DNA of 44,487 bases from DATMXS01 sp050260275 (GCA_050260275.1 JBLNBX010000176.1:1-44487); one strand, 5' to 3'; counted from the first letter of the stretch, positions 15,575-24,037 are shown. Notes: generated from the letters alone by a model not told the origin. Numbers and translations: made by a program.

Positions 15575-17562
15575 CTCGCCGCCCGTCCGGTATCCGGAGG
15601 CTTCTCCCCGCCGAAACGCCGCTCTAGCAATGGCCTCAGCCGTGCGTTGAGCTGCCCGGCTGTAAAGGGCTTCTGAAGCGCTTCGAGGTTCTCGTGAATA
15701 CGCGTGAGCCGCTTCAGATCGACGTCGGGCGCAGCCGTCGAGATGAGGACAGGCAGCTCCGGGTTTCGCGCGTGGAGCTCGGCAAGCGCCTGCTCGCCTC
15801 CCATGACGGGCATGATCAGATCCAGTACGACCAGCACGATCCGGGACGCATACAGGTCGTACTCGGCTATGGCCTCCTTTCCATTCGCGGCCGTGACCAC
15901 GTCAAATCCGGCACGCTCGAGGAGCACGGTAAGCATGTCCCGCACTACTCCCTCGTCATCTACGACCAGCGCCGTGCCGTGTCCGGTCACGCGCGGCAGA
16001 ACCGAGCGCGCCTGTTCCTCGGCCGGGTGCGCCAGCGCGGCGTGAGCGGGAAAGCAGATGTGGAACCGGGCGCCGCCGCCGGGCTCGGAATCCACGCTGA
16101 TTTCGCCGTCGTAGGAGCGGACGATTCCCGCCACCGCCGCCAGCCCGAGCCCGCGGCCCAGGAATTTCGTCGAGAAGAACGGTTCGAATATCCGCGCCCG
16201 TACCTCTTCGGGCATGCCGGGGCCGTTGTCGCTCACCTCGACGCAGGCCATCAGCGCTCCGCTGCGGGTGGCGTGCGACCGCGTAGTGATCTCGACTACG
16301 CCTGTGGCGTTCGCGCCGATGGCCTCGCCGGAGTTGACCACGAGGTTCATCAGGATCTGTTCCATCTGGCTCACGTCTGCCCTGATCACCGGCAGGCCGC
16401 TGGCGAGGTTCAGCTTCAGTTCCACCGGCTTCGGCAGCGCCGAGCGCAGCAGGCCGGCCATGCCCGACACAAGTTGCGACAGGTCAACTTCCTCCAGCAT
16501 CGTGCGGCCTTTTCCGGCGTACGCGAGCAGTTGGCGCGTGAGGCCCGCCGCTGAGTTCGCCGCCGCCATGATTCGATCCGCAAGGGTTCGCTCCCTGGAT
16601 TCATCCTGAAGCAGATCCTGAAGGAGGCTTGCGTTCCCGGTTATGGCCGTCAACAGGTTATTGAAATCGTGCGCCACGCCGGCGGCGAGCGTGACCACGC
16701 TTTCGAGTCTCTGCGCCTCCCGGAGCGCCTCCTCAGCGTGCTTGCGCTCCGTGATGTCCATGTTCACGCCAATGATGCGCCGGGTAGGATCCGTGCGGAG
16801 CCGGCCCCGGGAGTATATCCACCGCACGGAGCCATCGGGACGGACGATGCGAAACTCCACCTCGAAGGCCTGCCGCTCGCGCAGCATCCGCAGAATTTCT
16901 TTGCGCATCCGGCGCCGGTCTCGCGAGTCGATCGATTTCCAGAACGACGCCCGCCGGCCGTCATACCCGCCGGGCGCGTACCCCCAGATGGTCTCCAATT
17001 GCGGCGACACATTGAGGCGGTCTTCGTCCATGCACCACTCGAAGATTCCGACGTTGGCGGCGGTCTGGGCAAAGTCCAGGCGCTCGTGCTCGATCTGAAG
17101 GTTTCGCAGCAACTCGGCGCGCTCGGCGGCGAACCGCTGCTCGCGCTGCCGCCTCCGCTCGCGCAGGGCCATCTGCAGCGAACTCGCCAGCGTGGTGATC
17201 CGGAGCGGGCGCTCCAGTACGACCGCGGCGCGTAAGGTGCGCAGTTCCGACAGAATCCTGGGTACGGCGTGCGCGGGAGCCATGCCGCTGCGCCCAATGA
17301 TGAGGACCGGCAACTCCGACCAGGACGGCTGCTGCCGCAACGCCTCAACGAGCAGCGCCCCGTTCGGCGGCTTCAGCGCCTCCTGCGTGACCACGCCGGC
17401 GCTCGCGTCTTCGCGGCGGACGGCATCGCAGAATGCAGCCATATCGCGGCACACAATGCAGTTGAAACCCGCCTGCCTCGCCACACGGCAGATCAGCTGC
17501 GCGTCGCGCACGTCCGCTGCGGTCACGAATATGTTTTCAGCCGGCAGGTTATTCGCGCTCAT
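15571..17562 (-). CDS. Hybrid histidine kinase: pseudo-receiver - PAS - HisKA - HATPase - receiver
   Basis: This 663-residue protein has no membrane segment. Residues 8-130 have a receiver-like fold pattern, but the phosphoacceptor position reads VVTQEAL, without Asp, so it is a pseudo-receiver. A coiled stretch (132-160) leads to a PAS/PAC domain (about 162-275, ending GVNMDITERKHAEE). HisKA carries H298 in LAAGVAHDFNNLL. The ATPase shows NLVVNSGEAI, VSDNGPGMP and GRGLGLAAV. A C-terminal receiver (about 530-650) keeps the Asp in VVLDLIMPVMGG. It would autophosphorylate and pass phosphate His to Asp. Its start overlaps the end of the KaiC-like gene by 14 bp, so the two are cotranscribed and probably work together. 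Confidence 0.92.
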   Translation of the reverse strand: MSANNLPAENIFVTAADVRDAQLICRVARQAGFNCIVCRDMAAFCDAVRREDASAGVVTQEALKPPNGALLVEALRQQPSWSELPVLIIGRSGMAPAHAVPRILSELRTLRAAVVLERPLRITTLASSLQMALRERRRQREQRFAAERAELLRNLQIEHERLDFAQTAANVGIFEWCMDEDRLNVSPQLETIWGYAPGGYDGRRASFWKSIDSRDRRRMRKEILRMLRERQAFEVEFRIVRPDGSVRWIYSRGRLRTDPTRRIIGVNMDITERKHAEEALREAQRLESVVTLAAGVAHDFNNLLTAITGNASLLQDLLQDESRERTLADRIMAAANSAAGLTRQLLAYAGKGRTMLEEVDLSQLVSGMAGLLRSALPKPVELKLNLASGLPVIRADVSQMEQILMNLVVNSGEAIGANATGVVEITTRSHATRSGALMACVEVSDNGPGMPEEVRARIFEPFFSTKFLGRGLGLAAVAGIVRSYDGEISVDSEPGGGARFHICFPAHAALAHPAEEQARSVLPRVTGHGTALVVDDEGVVRDMLTVLLERAGFDVVTAANGKEAIAEYDLYASRIVLVVLDLIMPVMGGEQALAELHARNPELPVLISTAAPDVDLKRLTRIHENLEALQKPFTAGQLNARLRPLLERRFGGEKPPDTGRAAS

Positions 17563-19030
17563 GTTGCCGCGCAGAGCTCGGATTGCCCGTCATGACGCCC
17601 CGGAGACTGTGCAGCAGCGGGCCGATCCTGATCCTGCCGGGTTCGAGCTTCAGCTCGTGGATGCCGGATTCGTGAGGACCGTACCGCTTCTTCAGGACTG
17701 TGATGCACTTACTTATGAGTCCTTCCGTCTCGAAGTAGCGAAACAGGATTATCGTGTCGCACAGGTAGCTCATGAATACGGGGGCGCTCACGCGGCTGCC
17801 CACTACGCCGGACTCGATCAGCGGCAGTATGGTGACGACGCGCTTCTCGGAGAGCGTAGAGAGCAGATCGCTCATGTGGAGGGCGGCTGTTGGTTCGTGC
17901 CGCATGGCCTGCATGTACTCTCCAATGCCGTCAATGACGATCACGCGGGCACGCTCGCGGACGGCCGCGTCGAGAGCCTTGTGGACGAACTCGCCGGGCG
18001 AGCTCTCCGCCGCGTTGATCTGCTCCAGCCTCAGCTTTCCTGTATCCAAGGCGCGGCCGATCTCAATCCCCAGGCCGCGCGACCTGTCGAAGTAGTTTCC
18101 GGCCTGTTCGTCGATCGCGAATATGACCGCGGGTTCGCCCCGCAGGGCGGCAGCGACTGCCACCTCCGAGGCGAGCGCCGACTTGCCCGTCCCGCTCGCG
18201 CCGAGAAACAGGACATTGGATCCTATCCGGAACCCTCCACCGAGCATGGCGTCGAACTCGGGAAACCCGGTAGAGATAAGGGGCAGAGTCTCCCGGTGAA
18301 TGCTGCCAGGCAAGACCTTGACGCGGGGAAAGATGGTCAGGCCGCCTGGCCCGATCCTGAAATCGTGAAAGCCTGTGGCGTGCGGCGCCCCTCGCACCTT
18401 GTTCACGCAGAGCCGGCGCCTGGTAGGCCCGTAGTCGCGGCTCACCTGCTGAAGCTGGACAACTCCGTTCGCGAATACCCTAAGGTATTCGTCTCCTATG
18501 CCCACCTCCATCAAGAGCACCGTTGCGCCCTGCTGCGCCAGACGCTTCAGGCGCAAGAGGTACTGCTGGAAATGAAGGTCATCCGTGAACAGAAGTCTCA
18601 GCGCGGACACGAAGTCGAGCACCACGCGCCGGGGCCTGGCGGCTTCGATGCTCTCGATTATTCTGGTCGCGGATTCCGACGCACCGACCTCGCCCGGCTG
18701 GAACAAGGCAGCCTCGGACTCGGCTTCCTCCGCCGGTATGATCTCGCTGACCTCGATGCCATCGAGGCAGATGCCGTATGAATCCGCTATGGCGCGCAGC
18801 TCGTCCGCCGTCTCGCTCAGCGCGAGATAGAGACCGCGCTCGCCGTGCCGCGCGCCTTCCGCCAGAAACTGGAGACCCAGAGTTGTCTTGCCGGTGCCGG
18901 GTCCGCCCGTAACGAGCGTGATTCTGTTACGGGGAAAGCCCCCTCCGAGGACCTCGTCGAGCCCGGGCACGCCCGAGCTGACCGTCGCAATGGCGACATC
19001 CGGGCAGACGCCCCCTTCATGATCCGGCAT
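17549..19030 (-). CDS. KaiC-like double RecA-fold ATPase
   Basis: The 493-residue product has two tandem KaiC domains with Walker A GGPGTGKTT (42-50) and GASGTGKS (277-284), each preceded by a GGGF-type motif (28-32; 263-267). The catalytic Glu pair of KaiC is S72-E73 in the first domain and D307-E308 in the second. The strip matching the KaiC phosphosites reads MSYLCDTIIL: a Ser (421) is kept, the next position is Tyr (422) instead of Thr. KaiC-like proteins form ATP-dependent hexameric rings; outside cyanobacteria they serve in signalling and stress. No kaiA or kaiB is present. The partner is the cotranscribed kinase with a pseudo-receiver. Confidence 0.93.
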   Translation of the reverse strand: MPDHEGGVCPDVAIATVSSGVPGLDEVLGGGFPRNRITLVTGGPGTGKTTLGLQFLAEGARHGERGLYLALSETADELRAIADSYGICLDGIEVSEIIPAEEAESEAALFQPGEVGASESATRIIESIEAARPRRVVLDFVSALRLLFTDDLHFQQYLLRLKRLAQQGATVLLMEVGIGDEYLRVFANGVVQLQQVSRDYGPTRRRLCVNKVRGAPHATGFHDFRIGPGGLTIFPRVKVLPGSIHRETLPLISTGFPEFDAMLGGGFRIGSNVLFLGASGTGKSALASEVAVAAALRGEPAVIFAIDEQAGNYFDRSRGLGIEIGRALDTGKLRLEQINAAESSPGEFVHKALDAAVRERARVIVIDGIGEYMQAMRHEPTAALHMSDLLSTLSEKRVVTILPLIESGVVGSRVSAPVFMSYLCDTIILFRYFETEGLISKCITVLKKRYGPHESGIHELKLEPGRIRIGPLLHSLRGVMTGNPSSARQHERE

Positions 19031-19219
19031 CCCTTGGCCCCGCCTTCATTCTACGGCGCGCGAGTGATCCGGGCGTTTGGGAAAGCTGCCCGCCCGCGCG
19101 CATGGCACGCGCCGCTGGAATATCGAGCCGGACTGCGGGACCGCTTGGGCAGCTTCTATCTCGCGAGCTGTTGCTACAGCGCCGGATGAGCCGGAACGGG
19201 CTGGCGCGAGCGGAGGAGG

Positions 19220-21907
19220 TTACTCCGCTCGCAGCGTCTCGGAGGGGTCCATGCGCGCGGCCCGGATGGCGGGGCCTGCGACGGCTATCGCGGCCACCAG
19301 GAGCAGCGCCGACGCCGCTCCGGCGTACACCCATGGGCTGCGCGGAGCTACCTGGAACAGAAGCGATTCGGTGAACTTGGCCGCCCAAGCCGCACACACG
19401 ATTCCGGCGAGCAAGCCCGCTATGAGCATGCGTCCGGTGCGAGTGAAAAGGAGCCAGAGGATGCGCCACACGCTTGCGCCTATCGCCATGCGAAGCCCGA
19501 TCTCGGCGCGGCGCTGCGCGACCGAGTATGCCGCGACGCTGTAGATGCCCACCGCGGCCAGCAGAAGCGCGAGCGCGCCGAACAGCCCGGACAGTGCCGC
19601 CATCGCGCGCTCGTTCGCCACAGAATCCGCAGCCTGCGACTCGAACGGCGTGATGGTGTAAGTGATTTTCGGGTTGACCTGCTCGATCGCGCCGCGGAGC
19701 GCTGGAATCACGCCGGAAATCGGACCGGACGTGCGCACGGCCAGGGTGATGGAAGGCATTAACTCGGCCTGTTGGAACATCGGAACATAGATAGTGGGCG
19801 GCGCGGGCGAACGGAGGTTCCTGTACTTCGCATCGGTAACGATGCCCACTATTTCGGCTTCCAGTTTCATGAAGTCGCACCTGAGGCGGCGGCCTATGGC
19901 CTGACGGCCGCCGAGCGCGGTATTCACAAATGCCCTGTTGGCCAGGGCAACACGGGGCGAGCCGGCATCGTCATGTGCCGAAAAAGACCTGCCTGCAATC
20001 ACGGGTGTCTCGTAAGCGGCGAAGAACTCAGGGCTCACGACGTGAACGTACGAGTTCACCTCGCGCTTTGCGCCGGTATCATCCTCCACTGCGATGGGCA
20101 TCTGCCATGCGCTCCCGCTCAGCGGAGACACGTACGACATTCCAACGCGCTCAACGCCTGGGGTGTCTGAAACGCGCCGGAGCACGTCGCGGTACAAGGG
20201 GCCGCGCGCTGCTGCCTCGATACCCGTGCGCTGCGAATTCATCTGTACGAGCAGGACGTTGCGGGTGCTCAGGCCCAGCGCCTGGGAGGTGAGCATGTGT
20301 AGCGTCCCGGAGAACAGGAGCGCCCCCGCCACCAGCACAATCGCAAGCCCCACCTGAACCGCAATCAGCCACTCGCGCACCGGCAGGAGCGAGCCGGTGG
20401 CGCGAACGGACTTGAGCGTGCCGTGGGGTTGCGTCCGCATCGCCTGGAGTGCGGGCGCTAGCCCGAACAGCAGCGCGGTGACAAACGCCAGGGCGGCTGT
20501 AAACGCAAGCACTCGCGCATCGGGATTCAGATCGAGTTCCACAGTGCGCCGGGCGGTGGAGTAGAGCCTGCTGAGCGCCGCTGTCGCAGGATAGGAAAGC
20601 GCGATCCCGAGGGCGGCGCCTCCCAGCGCCGCGATCAGACTCTCGAGAAACACCTGAAAGCCCACGCGCGCCCGCGAAGCGCCCAGCGCAATGCGGACGG
20701 CAAACTCGCGCCGGCGGCTGAGGCCACGGCTCAACTGCAGCGTCGCGATGTTCACGCAAGCGAGCAGCAGCAAGAGGCCGAGGAGACCGAAAGCCGTTGT
20801 AAGCGGGCGCCGCAGATTCCGGCGCATGGAGGAGAAGCCTGTTGCAGCGGAACTGGTCTCGAACCTCTGTTGCAGGTAGCGGTCGGCGGCGTTCTCAAAC
20901 CAGTCCGGCGGCATCGTGCGCCTCATCGCGCCAGGCGAGATAGCAGCGAGGTGTCTTCGTGCCGCCTCGAGCGAGACGCCGGTGCGGAGGCGGCCGAATG
21001 CCGTAAGCCACCAGTGTTTTCCATTCGCCAGCGCGTTCTCTGGATCTCCCATCAACGGCTGCGCCTCGAGCGGCAGGTAGACGTCAACCCGGTCTCCGAC
21101 GAACATGCCAAAGAACGTGCGGGGAACCACTCCAATTACAGTCAGCGGCTTTCCATTGACGAGGATGTTTCGTCCAACGATGCTCGGGTCACGGCTGTAT
21201 CGGCTTTCCCAGAAGATCTCTCCGAGCACCGCGACGGCGGAAGCGCTTCCGGGCTTCTCGTCCGAGGGGAGGGTTAAGCGGCCCACAACCGGCTGCAGTC
21301 CCAGAATGCTCCACATCCGCGACGACACGAACGCGCCAGAAATCTTCTTCACCTCGCCGCCGCCGGTGCTCGAGATGTCGAAAGTGGCCGGCGCATACGC
21401 GAACAGGCCGGAATACACCGTCTGCTCGTTCTGGAGGTCTTTCCAGAGCGCGTAATTCATCGCGCTGTCGGTTTCAACCCGGCCCCAGGAGCAGAAGTTG
21501 CCGAGCGTGATGCTGTAGAGCGACGACGGATCGCGCACGGGCAGCGGGCGCATGAGCAGCGCGTCGACCACGGTGAACATCGCCGTGTTCGCGCCGATTC
21601 CCAACGCCAGCGAGATAAGCAGGACAACTGCCGCGCCCCGGCTCGTCCTGAGCGCGCGCGCAGCGTAGCGAAGGTCCTGACTCAAGCGGTCTAGCCAGCG
21701 CGGGATGTCGAAGTCGCGCGTGCGCTCGGCAATCAGGGTGCGGTTCCCGAAGCGGCGGCTGGCATCGAGGCGGGCTTCTTCGGGCAGCATGCCCGCGGCG
21801 ATGTTCTCCTCCGTGCGCATGTCGATGTGAAAGGCGAGCTCGTCGGCGATCTCGCTGCTGTGGCGGCGGTCGCGAAGGAAGTTCAGAAGACGTTTGAGGA
21901 TGCGCAT
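19220..21907 (-). CDS. Duplicated orphan FtsX/MacB-like permease with N-terminal prefix domain (ADOP type)
   Basis: The 895-residue protein begins with a cytoplasmic prefix of about 75 residues (ELAFHIDMRTEENIAAGM...EARLDASRRFGN) found in acidobacterial duplicated permeases. Two MacB-type halves follow: a first helix (about 92-115, LISLALGIGANTAMFTVVDALL), a large periplasmic domain, a three-helix FtsX bundle (about 370-495), then a second copy ending in a C-terminal FtsX bundle and the typical SETLRAE. No ATPase gene is adjacent, hence 'orphan'; substrate and energy source are unknown. It lies 131 bp downstream of a PadR regulator on the same strand, the usual pairing for this class. Nothing notable is seen in the 189 bp after it. 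Confidence 0.92.
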   Translation of the reverse strand: MRILKRLLNFLRDRRHSSEIADELAFHIDMRTEENIAAGMLPEEARLDASRRFGNRTLIAERTRDFDIPRWLDRLSQDLRYAARALRTSRGAAVVLLISLALGIGANTAMFTVVDALLMRPLPVRDPSSLYSITLGNFCSWGRVETDSAMNYALWKDLQNEQTVYSGLFAYAPATFDISSTGGGEVKKISGAFVSSRMWSILGLQPVVGRLTLPSDEKPGSASAVAVLGEIFWESRYSRDPSIVGRNILVNGKPLTVIGVVPRTFFGMFVGDRVDVYLPLEAQPLMGDPENALANGKHWWLTAFGRLRTGVSLEAARRHLAAISPGAMRRTMPPDWFENAADRYLQQRFETSSAATGFSSMRRNLRRPLTTAFGLLGLLLLLACVNIATLQLSRGLSRRREFAVRIALGASRARVGFQVFLESLIAALGGAALGIALSYPATAALSRLYSTARRTVELDLNPDARVLAFTAALAFVTALLFGLAPALQAMRTQPHGTLKSVRATGSLLPVREWLIAVQVGLAIVLVAGALLFSGTLHMLTSQALGLSTRNVLLVQMNSQRTGIEAAARGPLYRDVLRRVSDTPGVERVGMSYVSPLSGSAWQMPIAVEDDTGAKREVNSYVHVVSPEFFAAYETPVIAGRSFSAHDDAGSPRVALANRAFVNTALGGRQAIGRRLRCDFMKLEAEIVGIVTDAKYRNLRSPAPPTIYVPMFQQAELMPSITLAVRTSGPISGVIPALRGAIEQVNPKITYTITPFESQAADSVANERAMAALSGLFGALALLLAAVGIYSVAAYSVAQRRAEIGLRMAIGASVWRILWLLFTRTGRMLIAGLLAGIVCAAWAAKFTESLLFQVAPRSPWVYAGAASALLLVAAIAVAGPAIRAARMDPSETLRAE

Positions 21908-22038
21908 GGCATCACTTCCAGTGGCGCCCCGAGCGGGCGCCGCAGGCCGCGGGCGCAGGCCACGTGAAGCGCCGGCATAGCGCGACAGGTTCCATCACGA
22001 CCGGCGACACCGCTGGCGGACGTGCCATAGCATTCCCG

Positions 22039-22374
22039 TCATGCATACCTGAGCACGCGGCCGACGGCCCGGGTCAGGGCCTCCCAGTTGCGCTCCTCGG
22101 TCTCGAGCTGGCGCTGCCCGGCAGCGGTGATGGAGTAGAATCGCGCGCGGCGGTTCGTCGGCGTCACCCCCCACTTGGCCTCGATCCAGCCGGCCTGCTC
22201 CATCCGGTGCAGGGCAGGGTAGAGTGATCCCTCCTCGACGCGCAGGGCGTCTTCCGAGATGGTCTGGATGTGGCTCGCGATGGCGTAGCCGTGTGTGGCG
22301 CCGCGCGAGGCGAGCGTCTTCAGAATCAGGAGGTCCAGGGTGCCCTGGAGCCGGTCGTTAGGGTGCTTGCCCAT
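22039..22374 (-). CDS. PadR-family transcriptional repressor
   Basis: The 111-residue protein is a compact winged-helix PadR: GTLDLLILKTLASRGATHGYAI, then VEEGSLYPALHRMEQAGWIEAKWG (recognition helix and wing), NRRARFYSITAAGQRQL and a C-terminal dimer helix. PadR proteins repress nearby genes until a ligand or stress releases them. Here it heads the transcript with the orphan permease and probably controls itself through two repeats 8 bp upstream. The ATG has only CTGAG in front as a weak ribosome site. Confidence 0.95.
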   Translation of the reverse strand: MGKHPNDRLQGTLDLLILKTLASRGATHGYAIASHIQTISEDALRVEEGSLYPALHRMEQAGWIEAKWGVTPTNRRARFYSITAAGQRQLETEERNWEALTRAVGRVLRYA

Positions 22375-22381
22375 CTCAGAT

Positions 22382-22435
22382 AGCTAGGCATAGCCAGCTA
22401 GGCATAGTCTGTGGCAGAGTTGGATGCGCTGTCAA
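22382..22435 (-). promoter_or_regulatory. padR promoter region with tandem operator-like repeat
   Basis: On the minus strand TTGACA (22430-22435) is followed by two identical 12-mers CTATGCCTAGCT (22396-22407 and 22382-22393), separated by 2 bp, ending 7 bp before the PadR ATG. Each 12-mer contains the inverted arms GCTA/TAGC. A -10 is not clear: GACTAT lies 20 bp and TATGCC 23 bp from the -35. The repeats would overlap or follow the promoter, as expected for autorepression. Confidence 0.6.
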
Positions 22436-22887
22436 GGAATATGTTGAGGTACCCATGCCAATCGCTGGCCGCGACAAAAAACCGTGGGACAGCGCGGTGG
22501 TGTAGCTGCCATCCGATGTCCGGCTTAGCCAAACGCGTGTGACGAGAAGCTCGAGGAAGCGTGTGACCGACAGAAGCAGCGTGGGGCGGGCGCCCCCGCC
22601 CGCGCCGGACCCCCCTGGTGCGGCTGGGTTGGACTTTGTAGAGAAGCCGACTGCGTTGCAGCGCCTAATGGTGCGACGGGGGTCGCCCGGGGGCCAGGAG
22701 GTCCGCCCGACAGGGCTGATGCCACCATCTACTGAAGGCGCCAACTCCGCGCAGAGGCATGAGACGGATCCGTTCGGTGGCGCCCGCCGCCTCTCGCGCA
22801 TCTGGACCGGCGCTGGCGTGACCGAAAGCCCCCGCATGTGCAACACTAAATTGATCCACTCGCGCTGTCCGGCGGCGCTCTCCTGAT
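22436..22887. other. Intergenic region with dispersed repeat copy A
   Basis: Between padR and the rplM promoter no gene is supported. The only sizeable open frame (minus strand) reads through the dispersed repeat and is rich in Pro/Gly/Arg without any known motif. GCGTGTGAC occurs twice within 30 bp near 22540-22567. The remainder after the repeat (22712-22887) shows nothing recognisable. Confidence 0.6.
22581..22711 (+). repeat. Dispersed MITE-like element, copy A
   Basis: This 131-bp segment begins with GTGGGGCGG and ends with CCGCCCGAC, an inverted repeat with one mismatch. Its sequence matches the reverse complement of 37560-37708 over nearly its whole length; shared blocks include GGCGCC(C/T)-CGCCCGCGCCGGACCC near the left end, CGTTGC/TGTTGCGGCGCC in the middle and GGGTCGCCCG near the right end. 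It lacks about 20 bp in the middle relative to copy B. No open frame is conserved between the copies. Confidence 0.8.
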
Positions 22888-22916
22888 TTGACACGCCGCT
22901 CCGGATTCGCTAACCT
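22888..22916 (+). promoter_or_regulatory. Sigma70-type promoter of rplM-rpsI
   Basis: TTGACA (22888-22893), a 17-bp spacer and TAACCT (22911-22916) lie 38 bp before the rplM start. The -35 is a perfect match and the -10 keeps the T, A and final T that matter most. Confidence 0.75.
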
Positions 22917-22932
22917 GATGTTTTCGCTGGCA

Positions 22933-22953
22933 AAGGAGTGGACACGTCTGTCC
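22933..22953 (+). promoter_or_regulatory. rplM ribosome site separated from start by a small hairpin
   Basis: AAGGAG (22933-22938) lies 15 nt from the ATG, too far for normal use. Between them GGACA and TGTCC form a 5-bp stem with a 4-nt loop (22940-22953). If folded, the hairpin would bring the site close to the start codon. It may also be a target for control of the operon by a ribosomal protein. Confidence 0.4.
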
Positions 22954-23388
22954 ATGAAAACCGAGTTTCCATCATCCAAGGACATCAGCCGCGCCTGGCA
23001 TGTAATCGACGCGGAAAACGAGCCACTTGGCCGCGTCGCGAGCAAGGCCGCGATGCTGCTGATGGGCAAGCATAAGCCGAGTTTCACGCCATTCCTGGAC
23101 ACGGGCGACCATGTGATCGTCCTCAACGCCGCCAAGGTCCGGCTCACCGGCCAGAAGGAAGACCAGAAGGTGTACCGCCGCCACACCGGCTATCCCGGCG
23201 GCCTGGTCGAGATCACGGCGCGCAAGATGCGCGCGACGAAGCCGGCGTTCATGGTCCGCGACGCGATCGCGGGCATGCTGCCGAAGACCAAGCTGGGCAA
23301 GCAGATGATCCGGAAGCTCCGGGTCTATGCGGGCGATAAGCACCCGCACCAGGCGCAGAAGCCGGTCGCGATGGCCGTCCGGGCGTAG
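22954..23388 (+). CDS. rplM: 50S ribosomal protein L13
   Basis: The 144-residue product is L13: RAWHVIDAENEPLGRVAS near the start, ASKAAMLLMGKHKPSFTP, GDHVIVLNAAKVRLTGQK, YRRHTGYPGG, and a basic C-terminal part (MLPKTKLGKQMIRKLRVY). The ATG was chosen because it gives the family length; upstream in-frame starts would add 12-22 unlike residues and overlap the promoter. It is the first gene of the conserved rplM-rpsI pair. Confidence 0.98.
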   Translation: MKTEFPSSKDISRAWHVIDAENEPLGRVASKAAMLLMGKHKPSFTPFLDTGDHVIVLNAAKVRLTGQKEDQKVYRRHTGYPGGLVEITARKMRATKPAFMVRDAIAGMLPKTKLGKQMIRKLRVYAGDKHPHQAQKPVAMAVRA

Positions 23389-23407
23389 AGGAGCAGATCT
23401 AGAGAGC

Positions 23408-23803
23408 ATGGCAGCACAAGTTCAGTACCTGGGAACGGGCCGGAGGAAGAGCGCGGTGGCCCGCGTTTTCCTGCGGCCGGGAACGGGCCAGATAACGATC
23501 AACGGCCGCCCGTTCGAGCAATTCTTTCCGACCGAGGCGGCGCGCGTCATGGTGCGCCAGCCGCTGCTCGCCACCGAGACGGCGGACCGCTTCGATGTCC
23601 TGGTCCTGGCCTCCGGCGGCGGAGTAACGGGGCAGGCCGGCGCCGTGCGACTCGGCATCGCTCGCGCTCTTACGGAGTTCAACATGGAGCTCCGGCCCCG
23701 GCTGAAGTCGCTCGGGTTGCTCACGCGCGACCCGCGCAGTCACGAGCGTAAGAAGTACGGTCAAAAGGGCGCGCGCAAGCGCTTCCAGTTCTCCAAGCGG
23801 TAA
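23408..23803 (+). CDS. rpsI: 30S ribosomal protein S9
   Basis: The 131-residue S9 has the standard sequence: GTGRRKSAVARVFLRPGTG, ITINGRPFEQFFP, GGGVTGQAGAVRLGIARAL, and the ending DPRSHERKKYGQKGARKRFQFSKR, whose last basic tail reaches the P-site tRNA. The start follows GAGGAG/AGAG 19 bp after rplM, as expected for a coupled operon. Confidence 0.98.
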   Translation: MAAQVQYLGTGRRKSAVARVFLRPGTGQITINGRPFEQFFPTEAARVMVRQPLLATETADRFDVLVLASGGGVTGQAGAVRLGIARALTEFNMELRPRLKSLGLLTRDPRSHERKKYGQKGARKRFQFSKR

Positions 23804-23834
23804 TGCGACAGTTGAGGCGTGCGCGGCGCCGGGG

Positions 23835-23881
23835 GCGCGGGTCCGTGTCCGCGGCTCCGCCCGCGCGCTTCATGGTTTTTT
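23835..23881 (+). terminator. Possible terminator after rpsI
   Basis: GCGCGGG (23835) pairs with CCCGCGC (ending 23866) across an 18-nt loop, and TTTTTT follows at 23876-23881 after a 9-nt gap. The gap between stem and T-run is longer than usual, so termination may be partial. Confidence 0.35.
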
Positions 23882-23981
23882 CCCCTTCCCGAACCCCCCT
23901 GAATCATCCATTCACGTGATTCGCGGGAATACCGCGCGGGCAAATATCGCTTTGGACCGCCTCGCGCGGAAGGGAACAGCA

Positions 23982-24018
23982 GCCCGCGCCGGAAAGACTA
24001 TCCGGGCGCGGCGTTTTG
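23982..24018 (+). promoter_or_regulatory. rpsB leader hairpin, attenuator-like
   Basis: GCGCCGG pairs with CCGGGCGC (one bulged G) in a leader immediately upstream of the rpsB ribosome site; GTTTTG follows the stem. rpsB leaders of many bacteria bind S2 for feedback control; whether this one does is not known. No clear -10/-35 pair was found upstream, though AAATAT at about 23942 could be a -10. Confidence 0.35.
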
Positions 24019-24037
24019 ACAATCCACAGGAGGCATT

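Noticed and set aside
17192..18781. 529-codon plus-strand frame opposite the KaiC-like gene
   Set aside because: Antisense to two genes with full family motifs; long opposite-strand frames are common in GC-rich DNA.
17549..19030. A full cyanobacterial-type kaiABC clock
   Set aside because: No kaiA or kaiB gene is nearby and the phosphosite pair is not conserved; only a KaiC-like ATPase is supported.
22376..22894. 172-codon minus-strand frame between padR and rplM
   Set aside because: It covers the padR promoter, the dispersed repeat and the rplM promoter; no motif, no ribosome site.
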